Of a stretch of 64,000 bases of DNA, positions 46,001 through 56,332 are shown piece by piece. The position numbers were made by a program, and so were the translations under genes. Every line of letters begins with the position of its first letter. Positions within the stretch are counted from its first letter, which is position 1. This DNA is from Macrostomum hystrix (Eukaryota > Platyhelminthes > Macrostomidae): positions 15,973,501 to 16,037,500 of the forward strand of contig CATNEN010000001.1 of the NCBI GenBank assembly GCA_950097015.1, in the 5' to 3' direction. A model generated the notes under the pieces. It worked only from the letters and a program-made list of their open reading frames with translations. It was not told where the DNA came from and searched no databases.

Positions 46001-46861
46001 GGATCCCTGGGCATGCCGGGTTCACAGGGAATGAGATGGCGGACCAGCTTGCTAAGGCTGGAGCAGCCAGCTCCCTGATGGGCCCGGGCCCGGAGTCCCC
46101 GATCCCCATCTCAGTTGTCAACTCCAGCATCAACTGCTGGATGGAGACCCAGCACCGGAGGAGGTGGTCCAGCACCCTGAACTGTCGCCAGTCCAGGGCT
46201 GCGGTGCCAACCCCCTCTAGTAACCTGCGTAAGGCCTTACTCAGGCTTAACCGCAGAGACCTAAGAGCAGTCACTATGGCTCTTTCGGGACATGGCTGCT
46301 TCACCAGACACCGCTACCTTCAAGGCCACGTGCCTGAGGAAACGTGTCCCTTCTGCTGCTCCGGACGCGAAAATGCAGAGCATTTCATCTGCCACTGCCC
46401 GGCCTTCACCCGGGCCAGGCTAAAACATCTCGGGCCGGCACCGACTCTCGCCGAAGCCTGCTCGCCCGAGAACATCCCACAGCTCGCCAACTTCCTCCGG
46501 GATACCGGCCGAGCTGATTTCTTCCCAGCCTATGGCGAGGAAGATCGCGCGGCGGAATCGACTGACGGACCACCCTGAGCGGCACCGCCTCGCTGGAGGC
46601 TGTCTGGCTGCCAGGGGTTAGCGATATGGGCGGCATCAGCCGCCTCCTCGCTGCGTCCGTCATGGAGGCTCCCTGCCGCTAAGTCAAGTAAGTCAAGAGG
46701 TAGAGGTCGGCGATGAACCCATTATCACGGCTGAAGATTCTGCAGAAGCGATAACTGACATCGGATTGTCTGTTACTGCTTCGCTCTTAGCCGATGGAGC
46801 GCTGCAACTCGCATGTGAGGACTCTTACCAAACCAGCGTCGAGTTTTGCATCACCATGGCT
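40071..46861 (+). CDS. Exon-like open frame split by the LINE insertion
   Basis: 40071-40149 follows an acceptor (cacttatttgcag) and stays open. Removing the LINE and one target-duplication copy joins it to 46710-46861, which ends at a donor (gct|gtaagg). The joined exon is exactly 231 nt (77 codons, phase 0 at both ends) without a stop. The protein is acidic (for example [20 protein letters not shown]) and I do not recognise it. Frame continuity across the insertion, plus splice signals, argue that it was coding. If so, this allele would be disrupted unless the LINE is spliced out. Confidence 0.4.
40430..41075 (+). repeat. 97 bp tandem monomers in the LINE 5' UTR
   Basis: Seven units starting at about 40447, 40544, 40641, 40738, 40835, 40932 and 41029, each with gtcaccctttgacct and cggccagtccgcagcg. 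Tandem 5' monomers act as promoters in some LINEs; that role here is inference. Confidence 0.9.
41289..42847 (+). pseudogene. LINE ORF1 protein, one frameshift near the end
   Basis: The usable ATG is near 41301 ([18 protein letters not shown]). The first third is an alanine/proline-rich linker with a basic KRRRR stretch. The middle (about residues 165-345) is a conserved globular part, with ATYAAIARR at its start and [18 protein letters not shown] and [13 protein letters not shown] inside, like the DUF4780-type domain of other animal LINEs. No CCHC knuckles are visible. The original C-terminus is an acidic tail ([17 protein letters not shown]) ending at TAG 42845-42847, reached by a frameshift near 42730; the unshifted frame runs on as unrelated basic residues. 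Confidence 0.75.
42860..46578 (+). pseudogene. LINE ORF2: endonuclease, reverse transcriptase, RNase H
   Basis: The endonuclease spans 42860-43580 ([34 protein letters not shown]), with a TAA at 43307-43309 in its middle. A frameshift near 43577 leads to the RT part ([48 protein letters not shown]). A second frameshift in a T-run at about 44635-44642 leads to [10 protein letters not shown] and the catalytic YADD. RNase H follows ([25 protein letters not shown]), then a C-terminal zinc finger ([18 protein letters not shown]). The T-run shift could be a sequencing error. Confidence 0.88.
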
Positions 46862-47830
46862 GTAAGGAGTGATAGAAATCCGACGCAGCCTATCTTGAGA
46901 TCTCACAAAAGTTTAAGTGAAATTCAAATATGAGAAAAGGGGTAGAGGTATCGGATACGTTTCCGGCCAGGTGGTGCTGTCAATATGTAAAATATCTTGC
47001 ATTACGCAACTAAATGAGTGCATTTTCGGTCTCGCTTGTCTTAGATATGCGCGAGGTTAAATGATATGGTTGCAGCATTTTATACACATGCACTCTTAGC
47101 GATTAAGCATTTTGCTTTTCCGCTTTCTGCCTTATTGGCAAGTTGGGCTTCGCATTTCAATTCAATTCAGAAATGCCTCGAGGTTGTCTCATGGACTGGC
47201 TACCTAGGTTGGGGGCACGAATACTTACCCTAACACGCTGTGTAGCAGATCATCAGCGCTATGGGCGGGCTGCCGCGTTTGCTGGAGAGTTGAGTCAGAT
47301 AGACGCAGTATACAGAGCCTAGGTGAGTTCTTCCCCCCTCTGTGTCCGCGCAGTCCCTAGTGCCAAGAGTATAACTCCCCTCAGAAGTTCTGCTATCCTA
47401 CTGAGCCTATTGAAGCGCGCTATAATAATGAAAAAGCCCTATACGGTGTACTTTTAATGCTGCAATTCACTTGACAGGTCCTTTTACCTGCGATGAGTCG
47501 GCCGGCTCCTGCAAATGCTCCTTTAGAGCCTGAGTTTAAAATGTAGTAATGCTGGTCAGCGCTGCCTGAATTCTTTAACTGAGTACACCCGTTATGATAA
47601 TTCGACCATGGTCCTATTTAAACAACTTCCTGGTAGCCCCTCGTTATTGATGCGCGGCCTTGGTGACTTGTTTCACCAGCCGCTAACTATTTCTCTACTA
47701 AGGGAAATCATACCGTAACTTTGTACATAACTATTCTACTATTTGGATTTTATCAATTTTTTTAGGTAGAGTAGCTCGCTTGACAACAATTAAATAGAGA
47801 AAACTCAGAATCAACATTTAAATTTTTTAG
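46862..47830. other. Spacer between LINE flank and Penelope-like element
   Basis: No gene recognised beyond the possible intron start at 46862. Microsatellites and AT-rich sequence only. Confidence 0.4.
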
Positions 47831-47837
47831 AATTTTG

Positions 47838-47882
47838 CCAATGCATTTCGACCACAATCGGTCATCTTCAGGGCAGACTCAT
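47838..47882 (-). ncRNA. Candidate hammerhead ribozyme core, second Penelope-like element
   Basis: On the minus strand: CTGAAGA, stem gacc...ggtc with a six-base loop, then GAAA and tgcattgg. Stem II is perfect over four pairs. It matches the core order found in the fragment at 32110-32146, so the structure is shared by both copies. Confidence 0.5.
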
Positions 47883-48393
47883 CAATTAAACACACAGAAC
47901 CAAGTTGTATATATTGTAGAGGTTTTTCGGTAATGAGGCGAGAGCAAGGCGGTGGTTCAATTGGTTAATGGGTTTATAGAATAATGTTATTGGAATCTAG
48001 AAAAAGGGGGGTTAGTGAAGAGATTCCAGAGCTGAGCTGCTGTATATTTATAATGTTGAGATAATCTTCCGGAAAGTTCTAGAAAAATATAATGCATTAT
48101 AACAAAATGATTGTTAAGAAAATACTGCTAGTTATTTATCGCTAGTTTTACCAGCAGAATGCGAATACTTGTTAATAATTAAATATATTGAAATACAGTA
48201 AATGGGAAATTGTTTCAGACACAGAACTTTCTAGAAAACGTACGAATAGAAATTTCTCGAAGGTCACTACAATATATATTTTTTTAAGAAATGAAAACTG
48301 TACATTGCAAAGTGCGAATCAATTTCGGTCCAGTCCGGTTAACAAGAGAAAAAAACAACAACCAAATAAAGTTCAACGACGCTTCTAACATAG

Positions 48394-50391
48394 CTAAAAC
48401 ACATTGAGTTGGCGGCTTGCACCCCCCATGGCTAACTGACTGTTCAAATATGGTTTCAGAGCCTTAATGTACATAGCCTCGAGAATATTCAATTTGTTTT
48501 CTTGGCTACAGGAATCAATCACTTTAAACATATCACAACAGTTCTTATTGCAACAGGAGTTACACGAGAGAAGGTGCTCATTGATGGCAGAATTTCTAAT
48601 CCAATGCTCCTTAACCCTTGTGTACAAGTGTCGCTTAGTTTTACCTATGTAGGAGATGTTCTGATCCACAGAACAATGAAATTTATACACGACACCTGCA
48701 ACAAGTGGTCTAGGAACATGGGACTTCAGCCTGCAGACAAACTGAGCAATCTTTTCCGTGCGGAACAAAACCCGGAGCTGGGAATCAATGTTACTTCTAA
48801 ATAATTTTTTCCACTTTCTTCCCAAACTCCATGGAGCAGAGGCCCAAAAAAGGAACCACAATCACGGGGCTACGATCATTATTGGGATCTTTCTTCTGAG
48901 TATGGTTTTGACCAGAAAACTTCTTGCAGAGAAACCTATTAATGATGTTGGAAATATGACCACGAGGGTATCCATTCATCATGAACAACCGAGTAAGCTG
49001 CTCCAGCTCATCATGTAAAAGCTTCCAGGAACTGCAAATCAGAAAAGCTCTTTGGAGAAAGCACCGCACCAAACCGTCTTTCCATTGCCTAGGGCAGAGG
49101 GCATCAAACCTTAGCATGAGACCAGTGAAGCTAGCTTTTCTAAACACGCTAGTTTGAATCAAGCCTTTACTCATATCAACGTCAATGTCCAGAAAGGGAA
49201 GTCTTTTTTCTCCACCCTCAGAAGTAAACTTGATGTTCTTATGGGTAGCATTGATAGTATTGAAGAACTCTTCCTTTTTGGCCTCATTGTCGAAAATGGC
49301 AAAAGTATCATCCACATAACGTTTGTAAAAATGTGGAGCACACGGGAGGGCCATCCACTCTTTTTCCCAGTAAGCCATGCAGAGATTGGCAAGAGTAGGA
49401 GCCAGAGGACTGCCCATAGCGCATCCATCAATCTGCCTGTAGTATTTGTCCCGGAACAGGAAAATACCAGAGGTGGCGAACCCAAGCATCTTCTTGAAAG
49501 TGGTTTTAGGAAAGGATGGGTGATTAAAGCTTTTATAGACAAGGTCAGTAGCAAGGTCAATGGCAAACTGCAGAGGGATGTTAGTGAATAGCGAAACAAC
49601 ATCAAAGCTGAACAATTTATCAGTAGGATGAACATTAACACAGTTCAAGCTTTCAACAAATTCACGATTAGAAGAGACACAGTAATCTTGAGGGATAACA
49701 GGTTTGATAAGAGCATCAAGATACTTGGCAAGCTCATACTCAGAGGTGTTAATCATGGACACAATGGGTCTCAGGGGGTAGCCACTTTTGTGAACTTTGC
49801 ACAGCCCATACAGCTGACCAGGTTGGCTCCCACAAGGAGTAATCCGTTGAAAAGTATCAGGGCAAATGTGCGGTTTCACATAAGTTCTAAGAAAAGTTTG
49901 TAAAGATCTCTCATTTTTAAGCACGGGGTGCATCATAGTGACCTCATTGGCCTCACCAAGGCAATGGAATTAGAGTTTGTCCTGCACAATTTCGTCAAGT
50001 TTACCTAAGTAGTCAGAGCTGTCCATGATGGCAACACCATGGCCTTTGTCGTAGCTAACAATCTTAATTTCGTTGTTTTTCTTAAGCTTCTCCAAAGTCT
50101 GATGGACTAGTCTATTACGTCTAGCACCAACATACCCACGAGCACAGCTAATGAACTTATCAAATTCAGCAATGAGACGAATCCTAAAATTATCTGGCAA
50201 GCCACCACTCAAAGCATTATTAGCCCGAAGGCACTTACTAATTCCAGATTCAATCTCGGCCTTGAGAAAGGAAAAGGAAAACAGTTGACAAAGCCAATGT
50301 TAGGCAGGTCCAACAGTGGTGACTTGATGACCGCTCCTGTGGCGTCTTTTTCTGATTGTCCTCTAATAGGGATCGGTACGCTTCCCCTCAT
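48394..50391 (-). pseudogene. Penelope-like polyprotein, with one stop and two frameshifts
   Basis: The N-terminal part contains NNEIKIVSYDKGHGVAIMDS (the region before RT) and a frameshift near 50212. A TAA at 49972-49970 precedes the RT proper. RT motifs are GLCKVHKSGYPLRPIVS, FSFDVVSLFTNIP, GSPLAPTLANL and the catalytic YVDDTFA. A frameshift near 48820 leads to the endonuclease: ISYIGKTKRHLYTRVKEH (GIY-YIG core), then a zinc-binding-like CNSCCNKNCC and the C-terminal KPYLNSQL. The domain order is that of the Penelope/Poseidon type with endonuclease. Confidence 0.85.
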
Positions 50392-51197
50392 CTATTCTGG
50401 CCAGCAGTTGTGCAAAATGTTACTCTGCCTTCAGCACGCAAGCCCTCGGCTCGACAGTAACTGCATCCTAAGTAGCTTGTGTGACCTAGAGTGCAAATTA
50501 AAAAAATGCGGGCAGGGGTATCGCAGACAAAATAAATTGTGGAGAACATAATGCTGATTTTTTCACTGATTTTGACTGGAGTGGACAGAAAGTTTTTTGC
50601 TTCTTGGCAAAACTGTCGCAGGTACTTCTGTACTGGTGGCTTTCCAGTGCCGGCCCAAACAGCCACTGGAAATGGCTTAGCGAATGCGGATGGAATTTTC
50701 ATTAGGAGTGGCCATAGACTAATCGAACTGGATCGATAGAGGGGAAGTCCGTCACTGTTTAGAAATGCGTCGAATTTGTAACACTTGGCTGAACCTTCAT
50801 GCGGCAAATTTTCTGGTCGCAGTGTCAACAAATTCTTCGAAAGTAGTTGCTGCAGATTCTCCAGAATAGAAATATAACGAAAGTGCCCGTCTCCCATGGC
50901 CACCAAGTCACCAGTAGGACAGCTTTCTCTGGCCAGGCGTTCAAATGTTTTGTAAGATTTTGCGACAGGCAAATGGTTGGGTCTTTTGCAAGCCGATGAC
51001 CGCCCTGGTGAAAGATAGGAGTGTGGAGAAAAGACGATACAGTCGAAGGTCGATCGCGTAGCTGCCCGCGAGTTGTCGCGGAGAGGGATGAGACGAAGGG
51101 AGGGATGAAGGGAGAGATGAAGGGAGAGATGAGGCGGTACAAAGGATGCAGGGAGTGGTCCTATTGGCCTCAGGCTGGCCAGTCCCACTCGTCCCAT
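50388..51197 (-). pseudogene. Transposase fragment resembling CACTA/EnSpm-type elements
   Basis: The recognisable core is at about 50840-50395: CYKFDAFLNSDGLPLYRSSS (first Asp), WPLLMKIP, WAGTGKPP, FVCDTPARIFLICTLGHTSY (second Asp) and a CSYCRAEG zinc-like motif. This pattern is typical of tnp2/EnSpm-like transposases with the Glu still to come downstream. The frame ends where the Penelope-like element begins, so the C-terminus is missing. Upstream (above ~50970) the frame runs into a long-LTR-like repeat, so the true start is unknown. The family assignment is by motif memory only. Confidence 0.5.
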
Positions 51198-53081
51198 AGG
51201 CCACAGGCGTGACAGCCGTGCCTACCCCTAGCAATGCTCGAAACCGGCTAAAAGTCTAAGAAGAGGGTCGGACTGCCCGGAATCGGACAGGGCAGGGCTA
51301 ACTAGTCTACTGCCGTCAGTAGCATGTAAGTAACTGACTCCTAACCTTGGTAGCGGTGGTCGAAACGGCCCAGGCTCTTGTCGCAGAAATGCGGAAAGGC
51401 TATTGGCAAAGCGGAAAATGATCTCAGGTAGCGCCACCACCCAATGCGCCTACGTTGCCACCGCAGACATTTGGGAACTAGGGTCCCCGGAGTACACAGC
51501 TCCTAGTTTATCACGCAGATCTAGACAAGCCGAAAAATAGGGCACTCTGCAACTTCCGTTTTAGACTGGGGTGAGAGCCCCAGAATGGATCGAGACACGC
51601 CTCAAAAGGGGATTCCTGAATTCGCGCTACAGGGGTCTAGAAAGGTGGTACTAAGAACTCGAATGAAAACCCATAGCCGGAATGAAACCCATGAAACTCA
51701 TGAAACATCAGACACATTCTTTACATTAGACTGCAGCCTACACATTAAGTAACTAACAAATCCGAATCTGTGTGAGATGAGGAAATCAGAGGCAGGAGAG
51801 ATTAAGCAGAACACTGGCTGAGTGATTATGCAAGCGATGATTATTAGATCACACCTCTCGCTCCCATGGCCGCGGTTACGAGAGGCGGGGAATAGAAGGA
51901 GAATTCAATTGGCAAAGGAGTTTGACGCGCACACTGGAATCCGCCAGGGAGTGAGGAAAGCCGGCCAAGGAATTCCCCGCCCCTAGGCAGCAATGCACAC
52001 GCTACATTCCGCATTTTACTCGCAATTCCCTAGCTCCCCTCCCACTAAATGCCGCCTAACCTAAAGTGTTAGTCCCTTAGGAGTAATAATTACAAAACCG
52101 CTGCGCGGGTTACTTATCTGAGTGCCGGCTGGCCGTGTGCTGCAGTCCCGTTGTTCTCGGGGAGAAAGGATGGGCAAAAACAGCAAGGCAGAGAGAGGAT
52201 AAACTAAAATGAGCTGGCAGGGGCCAACACACCAATGGAGCTCTAAGGCTCAATTTAGTGCTCACCTAAAGAGGTGGCTTGCTCTACTAATGGATGAGGA
52301 GCAGGCAATGAGCCTGTGAGCGCTTGTCTGAGCTTATAGCTCTAGGGTCTAAGCCCTAAGTGGATGTAGGAAAAGTGCTTTGGGTCCGGTGGGAGTACGG
52401 CCCGGCAATGAGATATAGGTCGAGGTCCGGGGCAGGTAAGGTTGTCCTAGGGGCAGCGCAGCGCGCCTTCTTAAATAGTCCTGCAGCACGCCAACCCCGA
52501 CATCCATCAAAATAACCCACATTCGCGCCAGCCTGTCATCGAGGAATCGAAGCGGCGATGGCCACCCCGATTACCCAATGAACCAGCGGCGAGAAACGAC
52601 AGATGCTCCTTCACGAGCAGCCGCCGACAGTCGGCCAATAATTGTTACTCCGCCAGGACAATGGGAAGCGCAGGCGCCGACCTGCCTACAGTGACATTTA
52701 CATGTATCTAAGAGAGGAGGTCATAAAGTCGAGCTGGGCTCGAATACTGTAAAGAAGTGGGGACATGAAGAATTAATGATCACTCATAATGCCCGAGTGA
52801 TTCCCAATATCTGATCGCGGTTTGGAGGGGAATTATGACCTAAACTACACATACAATAAAAGCTATGGCCGCGATCAGTCATTCCTACAGGGGTCTAGAC
52901 AGATCCAGGGAAAAGGGATTCGACGGCTACTTAATTCACCGCCGCCCAAAACCCGGCCCTAAGATTAATGATCTTGTTTGTGGCCAGCTGCTAGGTGGGT
53001 TGCGATTATTGATTGCTTAAAAATTTGAAAAATTCCGCTGGCTCACATTCCCACTCGATTCCCGCAGCACACTCCACATCA
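50969..53081. mobile_element. Relic copy (A) of the 2.3 kb TG...CA long terminal repeat
   Basis: It aligns along its length with the two complete copies (same order of blocks: agggatgaagggagagatga, caggctggccagtccc, gggaattccccacccc-like, cagcacactccacatca). It is more diverged and shorter (~2.1 kb), with no matching target duplication. The left end runs into the CACTA-like transposase frame. Confidence 0.75.
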
Positions 53082-53183
53082 CTCCACCTTCGCTCACTTT
53101 CACGTAAGACACTTACGTGCCTACTGACAGTAGTAGCGGGGTGTCTCGAGAATCGAGGGGAAAAAATAATAATAATTACCTAC

Positions 53184-55505
53184 TGAAATAGTTGCGGGTT
53201 TGCAATCCGATGATCTGTCCTCGTGAAGGAAAGGAGTGTGGGGATGGCGATAGAGTCAGAAGTCGTACCGCAAAGTCTCGCGAGTTGCCGCGGAAAGAGG
53301 GATGAAGGGAGAGATGAAGGGAGAGACAGTGGATGCAGGGAGTGGTCCTCTCGGCCTCAGGCTGGCCAGTCCCACTCAACCCGTAGGCCACAGGCATGAC
53401 TGCCGTGCCTACCCCAAGCAGTGCTCGAAACCGGCTAAAAGTCTAAATAGATGTCGGGCCACCCGCAAGCGGATAGGACAGGGCTAGGTAGCCTACTGTC
53501 ATCAGTAGCATGTTCGTAACTGACCCCTAACCTTGGTAGCAGTGGTCGACTCGGCCTAGGCTCTTGTCTTAGAAATGCAGAAACGCTATCGGCAAAGCGG
53601 AAAAATGATCTAGGGTAGCGCCACCACCCAATGCGCCTACGTTGCCACCGCAGACATTTGGGAACTTGGGTCCCCGGAGCTCGCAGCTCCTAGTTTGTCA
53701 CACAGATCTTAGACAAGCCGAAAAAATAGAGCCTTCTGTAACTTCCGTTTTAGACTAGGGTGAAGACCCCAGAATGGATCGAGACACGCCTCACCAGGGG
53801 ATTCCTGAATTTGCGCTACAGTGGTCTAGAAAGGTGGTACTCAGAACCCGAAAGAGAAATCCATAGCCAGAATCCTACTCATGGGACATCAGACACATTC
53901 TGTACATTAGGCTGCAGCCTACACATTAGATAACTAGCAATCCGAGTCTGTGCGAGTTGAGGAAATCAGAGGCAGGAGAGATTAAACTGAACACTGGCTG
54001 AGTGATTATGCAAGCGTAAGATTACATGATCATCACCCTCGCTTCCGTGGCGGCGGATGCGAGAGGCGGGGAACAGAAGGAAGACTCAATCGGCAGGGGA
54101 GTTTGACACGCACTCCTCGATCCGCCAGGAAGAGAGGAATAACCCGCCAAGGAATTCCCACCCCTGGGCAGAAAGAAAACACGTGCTACACTCCGCATTT
54201 TACTTGCAAATCCCTAGCTCCATATTGCTCTCATACGCGCTTACAATTGCCTTCCTGCCGCAGCTTTCAGCTCGGCTGTGCCAGAGCCCATTTCCCTAAT
54301 AGATTAGCCACTCATGGTAGAGGGCTGTCTAAGGTTAAAATAAGGAGAAAGTAACAGCATGGCGGAAAGATTTAAATTGTTATTAAATTGGCCTAATGTT
54401 TAAATAATTGGCGAGTGCTGATAATTTATTAGGCTGAACAGATCCCTTGCCCGAGCCCGTACTTCCCGCCTAGACTAAAAGTGCAGCCCCGTAGAAATAA
54501 CAATCACAAACCGCTGCGCGGGTTACTTATCTGGAGTCGCTTCGGCCGCGGGCTGCAATCCCGTTGATCTCGGGGAAGGGGGTGGGGTAAGACAGCAGAG
54601 ACAGGGGAGGGAAGTGCTGTGAGTTGGCAGGGGCCAACACGCTTGGAGCTCAAGGCTCAATTCAACGGCTCACCTAAAGAGGTGGCTCGCGCTCAGGGGG
54701 AATGGGGACAGGCAATGGGCCTGCGCTAGCCGTGGAGCTATGAGCTCTAGGGTCTATGCCCTAAGTGGATCTGGGGGACAAGTCCTGGGTCCGGTGGGAT
54801 TCCGGCCCGGCAAAGGTAAACCGGCAGGGAGAAAGGGGAAGAGCCGGTGGGAGAAAAGAGGGTCCAGAGGGAGCAGCGCAGCGCGCTTGCTTAAATAGGC
54901 CTTGCAGCACGCCAACCCCGACATCCATCAAAGCAACCCACATTCGCGCCCGCCTGTCAACGGGGAATCGAAGCGACGACAGGCCGCCCCAATTGCCCAA
55001 TGAACCGGCGGCGGGAAACGACAGGTGCTCATCGAGAGCAGCCATCGGCAGACGGCCCACAATTGTTACTCCGCCGGGACAATGGAGGCGCAGGCGCCGA
55101 CCTGCCTACAGTGACATTTACGAGTATCTACAAGGGGGAGATCATAAAGTCGAGCTGGGCTCGAATACTGTAAAGAAGAGGGGACATGAAGAATTTAATG
55201 ATCACTCATAACGCGCGAGTGAGCCCCTATATCTGATCGCGGTTTGGAGGGGAATTATGACCTAAACTAGTTCATACAGTAACATTATGGCCGCGATCAG
55301 TCATTCCTACGGGGAGTCTAGACAACTCCGGAGAGAGAGGATTCGACAGCTACTTGATTCACCGCCGCCTCAAACCCGGCCCTAAGATTAATGATCCTGT
55401 TTGTGGCCAGCTGCTATGTGGGTCGCAATTATTAACTACTTAAAAAAATTGAAAAATTATGCTGGCTCACATTCCCACTCGATTCCCGCAGCACACTCCA
55501 CATCA
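53184..55505. mobile_element. Solo-LTR-like element, copy B (2322 bp, TSD CTAC)
   Basis: It begins TGAAATAGTTGCGGG and ends CACTCCACATCA, i.e. TG...CA termini. The flanks are ctac at 53180-53183 and 55506-55509, a perfect 4 bp duplication. There is no internal protein-coding region. A conserved cttaaatag[g/t]cc block near 54890 could be a core promoter. This is consistent with a solo LTR left by LTR-LTR recombination; the parent element is not in the window. Confidence 0.85.
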
Positions 55506-55509
55506 CTAC

Positions 55510-56330
55510 AACATACTGTACAGAACCCGGAGAAGAATTCCGCTAGAGAAGAAATCCTAATGCGTACGTACGTACGGTTACTATAAATAGATTGGTGCGT
55601 GAGTATAGAATGGTCGGCGCCCCTAGTGATTACGGTATAGCGTCCTATGGGGGCTGGGTGCGCATTCCGTTCGCGGTAAAGTTGCCCTTGGTGCCCGCGG
55701 GGTGCCGTGTCCCGATTCGCCTTCTTCTCCAGGTGGCTGCAGCTGTCCCCGTCTTTCCCTGCCCGGCTTGGTCTCGGTTGCGCAATCCCGGGAGGCTCCG
55801 GCCGTTTTCTCCGTGAGTCCGAGGGGTCCGGCCGTGCTCTTCCCAGGTGGCTCCAGATTGGTTGGCCCGTTCGCGTCTCGCCGATTCCGTTGCCGGGCTG
55901 TGGTAGCCTCTGATTCGGCGCGCGCCCAGGTGTTCTCAGCTGGCCGGGCCCGAAAATTCTCATCGGGCCGGTTGCCTAGCCGTTGCGCGCGGCCCAATCG
56001 GCGCTGCAGCTGGTCGCAGCTGGGGATAACCGCTGCTCAGGCCGTTCGGCGGTGCTGTTGCTGGCCGCAGGGTTTCCTCACCGAAAAGGTCAGGGCCCCA
56101 ACAACTAAACTGTTACCACGGCCCCCCTAAACTGGTTCTGCCCGGAATTCCCACTTTGCTCCCATTGGCTGGCGGTTAGACCGCCACGTCCCCCTAAATT
56201 AGCGCTATAAAGGTAAACACTTGACGCCCCATTAACCTCAAGCCTATTATCTCTAAAATTCTCGCAACTCCCAGCAAATCGCTATTTCTTGTACCGAAAA
56301 AAGTGAACTTCCTGTGCTATCGTCTTCTTG
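55510..56330. other. GC-rich region upstream of the proline-rich gene, promoter-like
   Basis: A strongly GC- and CpG-rich block at about 55600-56130 holds several overlapping open frames without a recognisable protein. TATA-like words occur at 55581-55590 (ctataaatag) and 56204-56212 (ctataaagg), the latter ~125 bp before the candidate first exon. I read it as a promoter/CpG-rich 5' region, not as coding. Confidence 0.4.
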
Positions 56331-56332
56331 CT

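Larger units (their letters stand above)
40150..46696 (+). mobile_element. Full-length LINE (I/R1/Jockey group, with RNase H), 13 bp target duplication
   Basis: Flanked by gaggtagaggtcg at 40137-40149 and 46697-46709. The order is a 5' region with 97 bp monomers, ORF1, ORF2 (apurinic endonuclease, RT, RNase H, zinc finger), a short 3' UTR and an (aagtcaa)-type tail. The presence of the 5' monomers and both ORFs indicates a full-length insertion, and the perfect target duplication suggests recent arrival. ORF1 has one frameshift and ORF2 has a stop and two frameshifts, so it is now inactive, or the assembly has errors. Confidence 0.92.
47835..50391 (-). mobile_element. Penelope-like element (RT plus GIY-YIG endonuclease)
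   Basis: On the minus strand: N-terminal part (50391-49970), RT (49936-48797), GIY-YIG endonuclease (48861-48394), 3' UTR and a cctgaagatgacc...ggtcgaaatgc block at 47845-47880. The 5' junction at about 50391 falls inside a transposase-like frame, so the element is inserted there and is 5' truncated or incompletely recognised. Confidence 0.85.

Noticed and set aside
53184-55505. Copies A and B as one tandem duplication or one element with paired LTRs
   Set aside because: Only ~100 bp separates them, and B has its own perfect 4 bp duplication, so B inserted independently next to the older copy A.
55592-56130. Overlapping open frames in the GC-rich block
   Set aside because: Both strands and several frames are open and no domain is recognisable, as expected for a CpG-rich promoter region.
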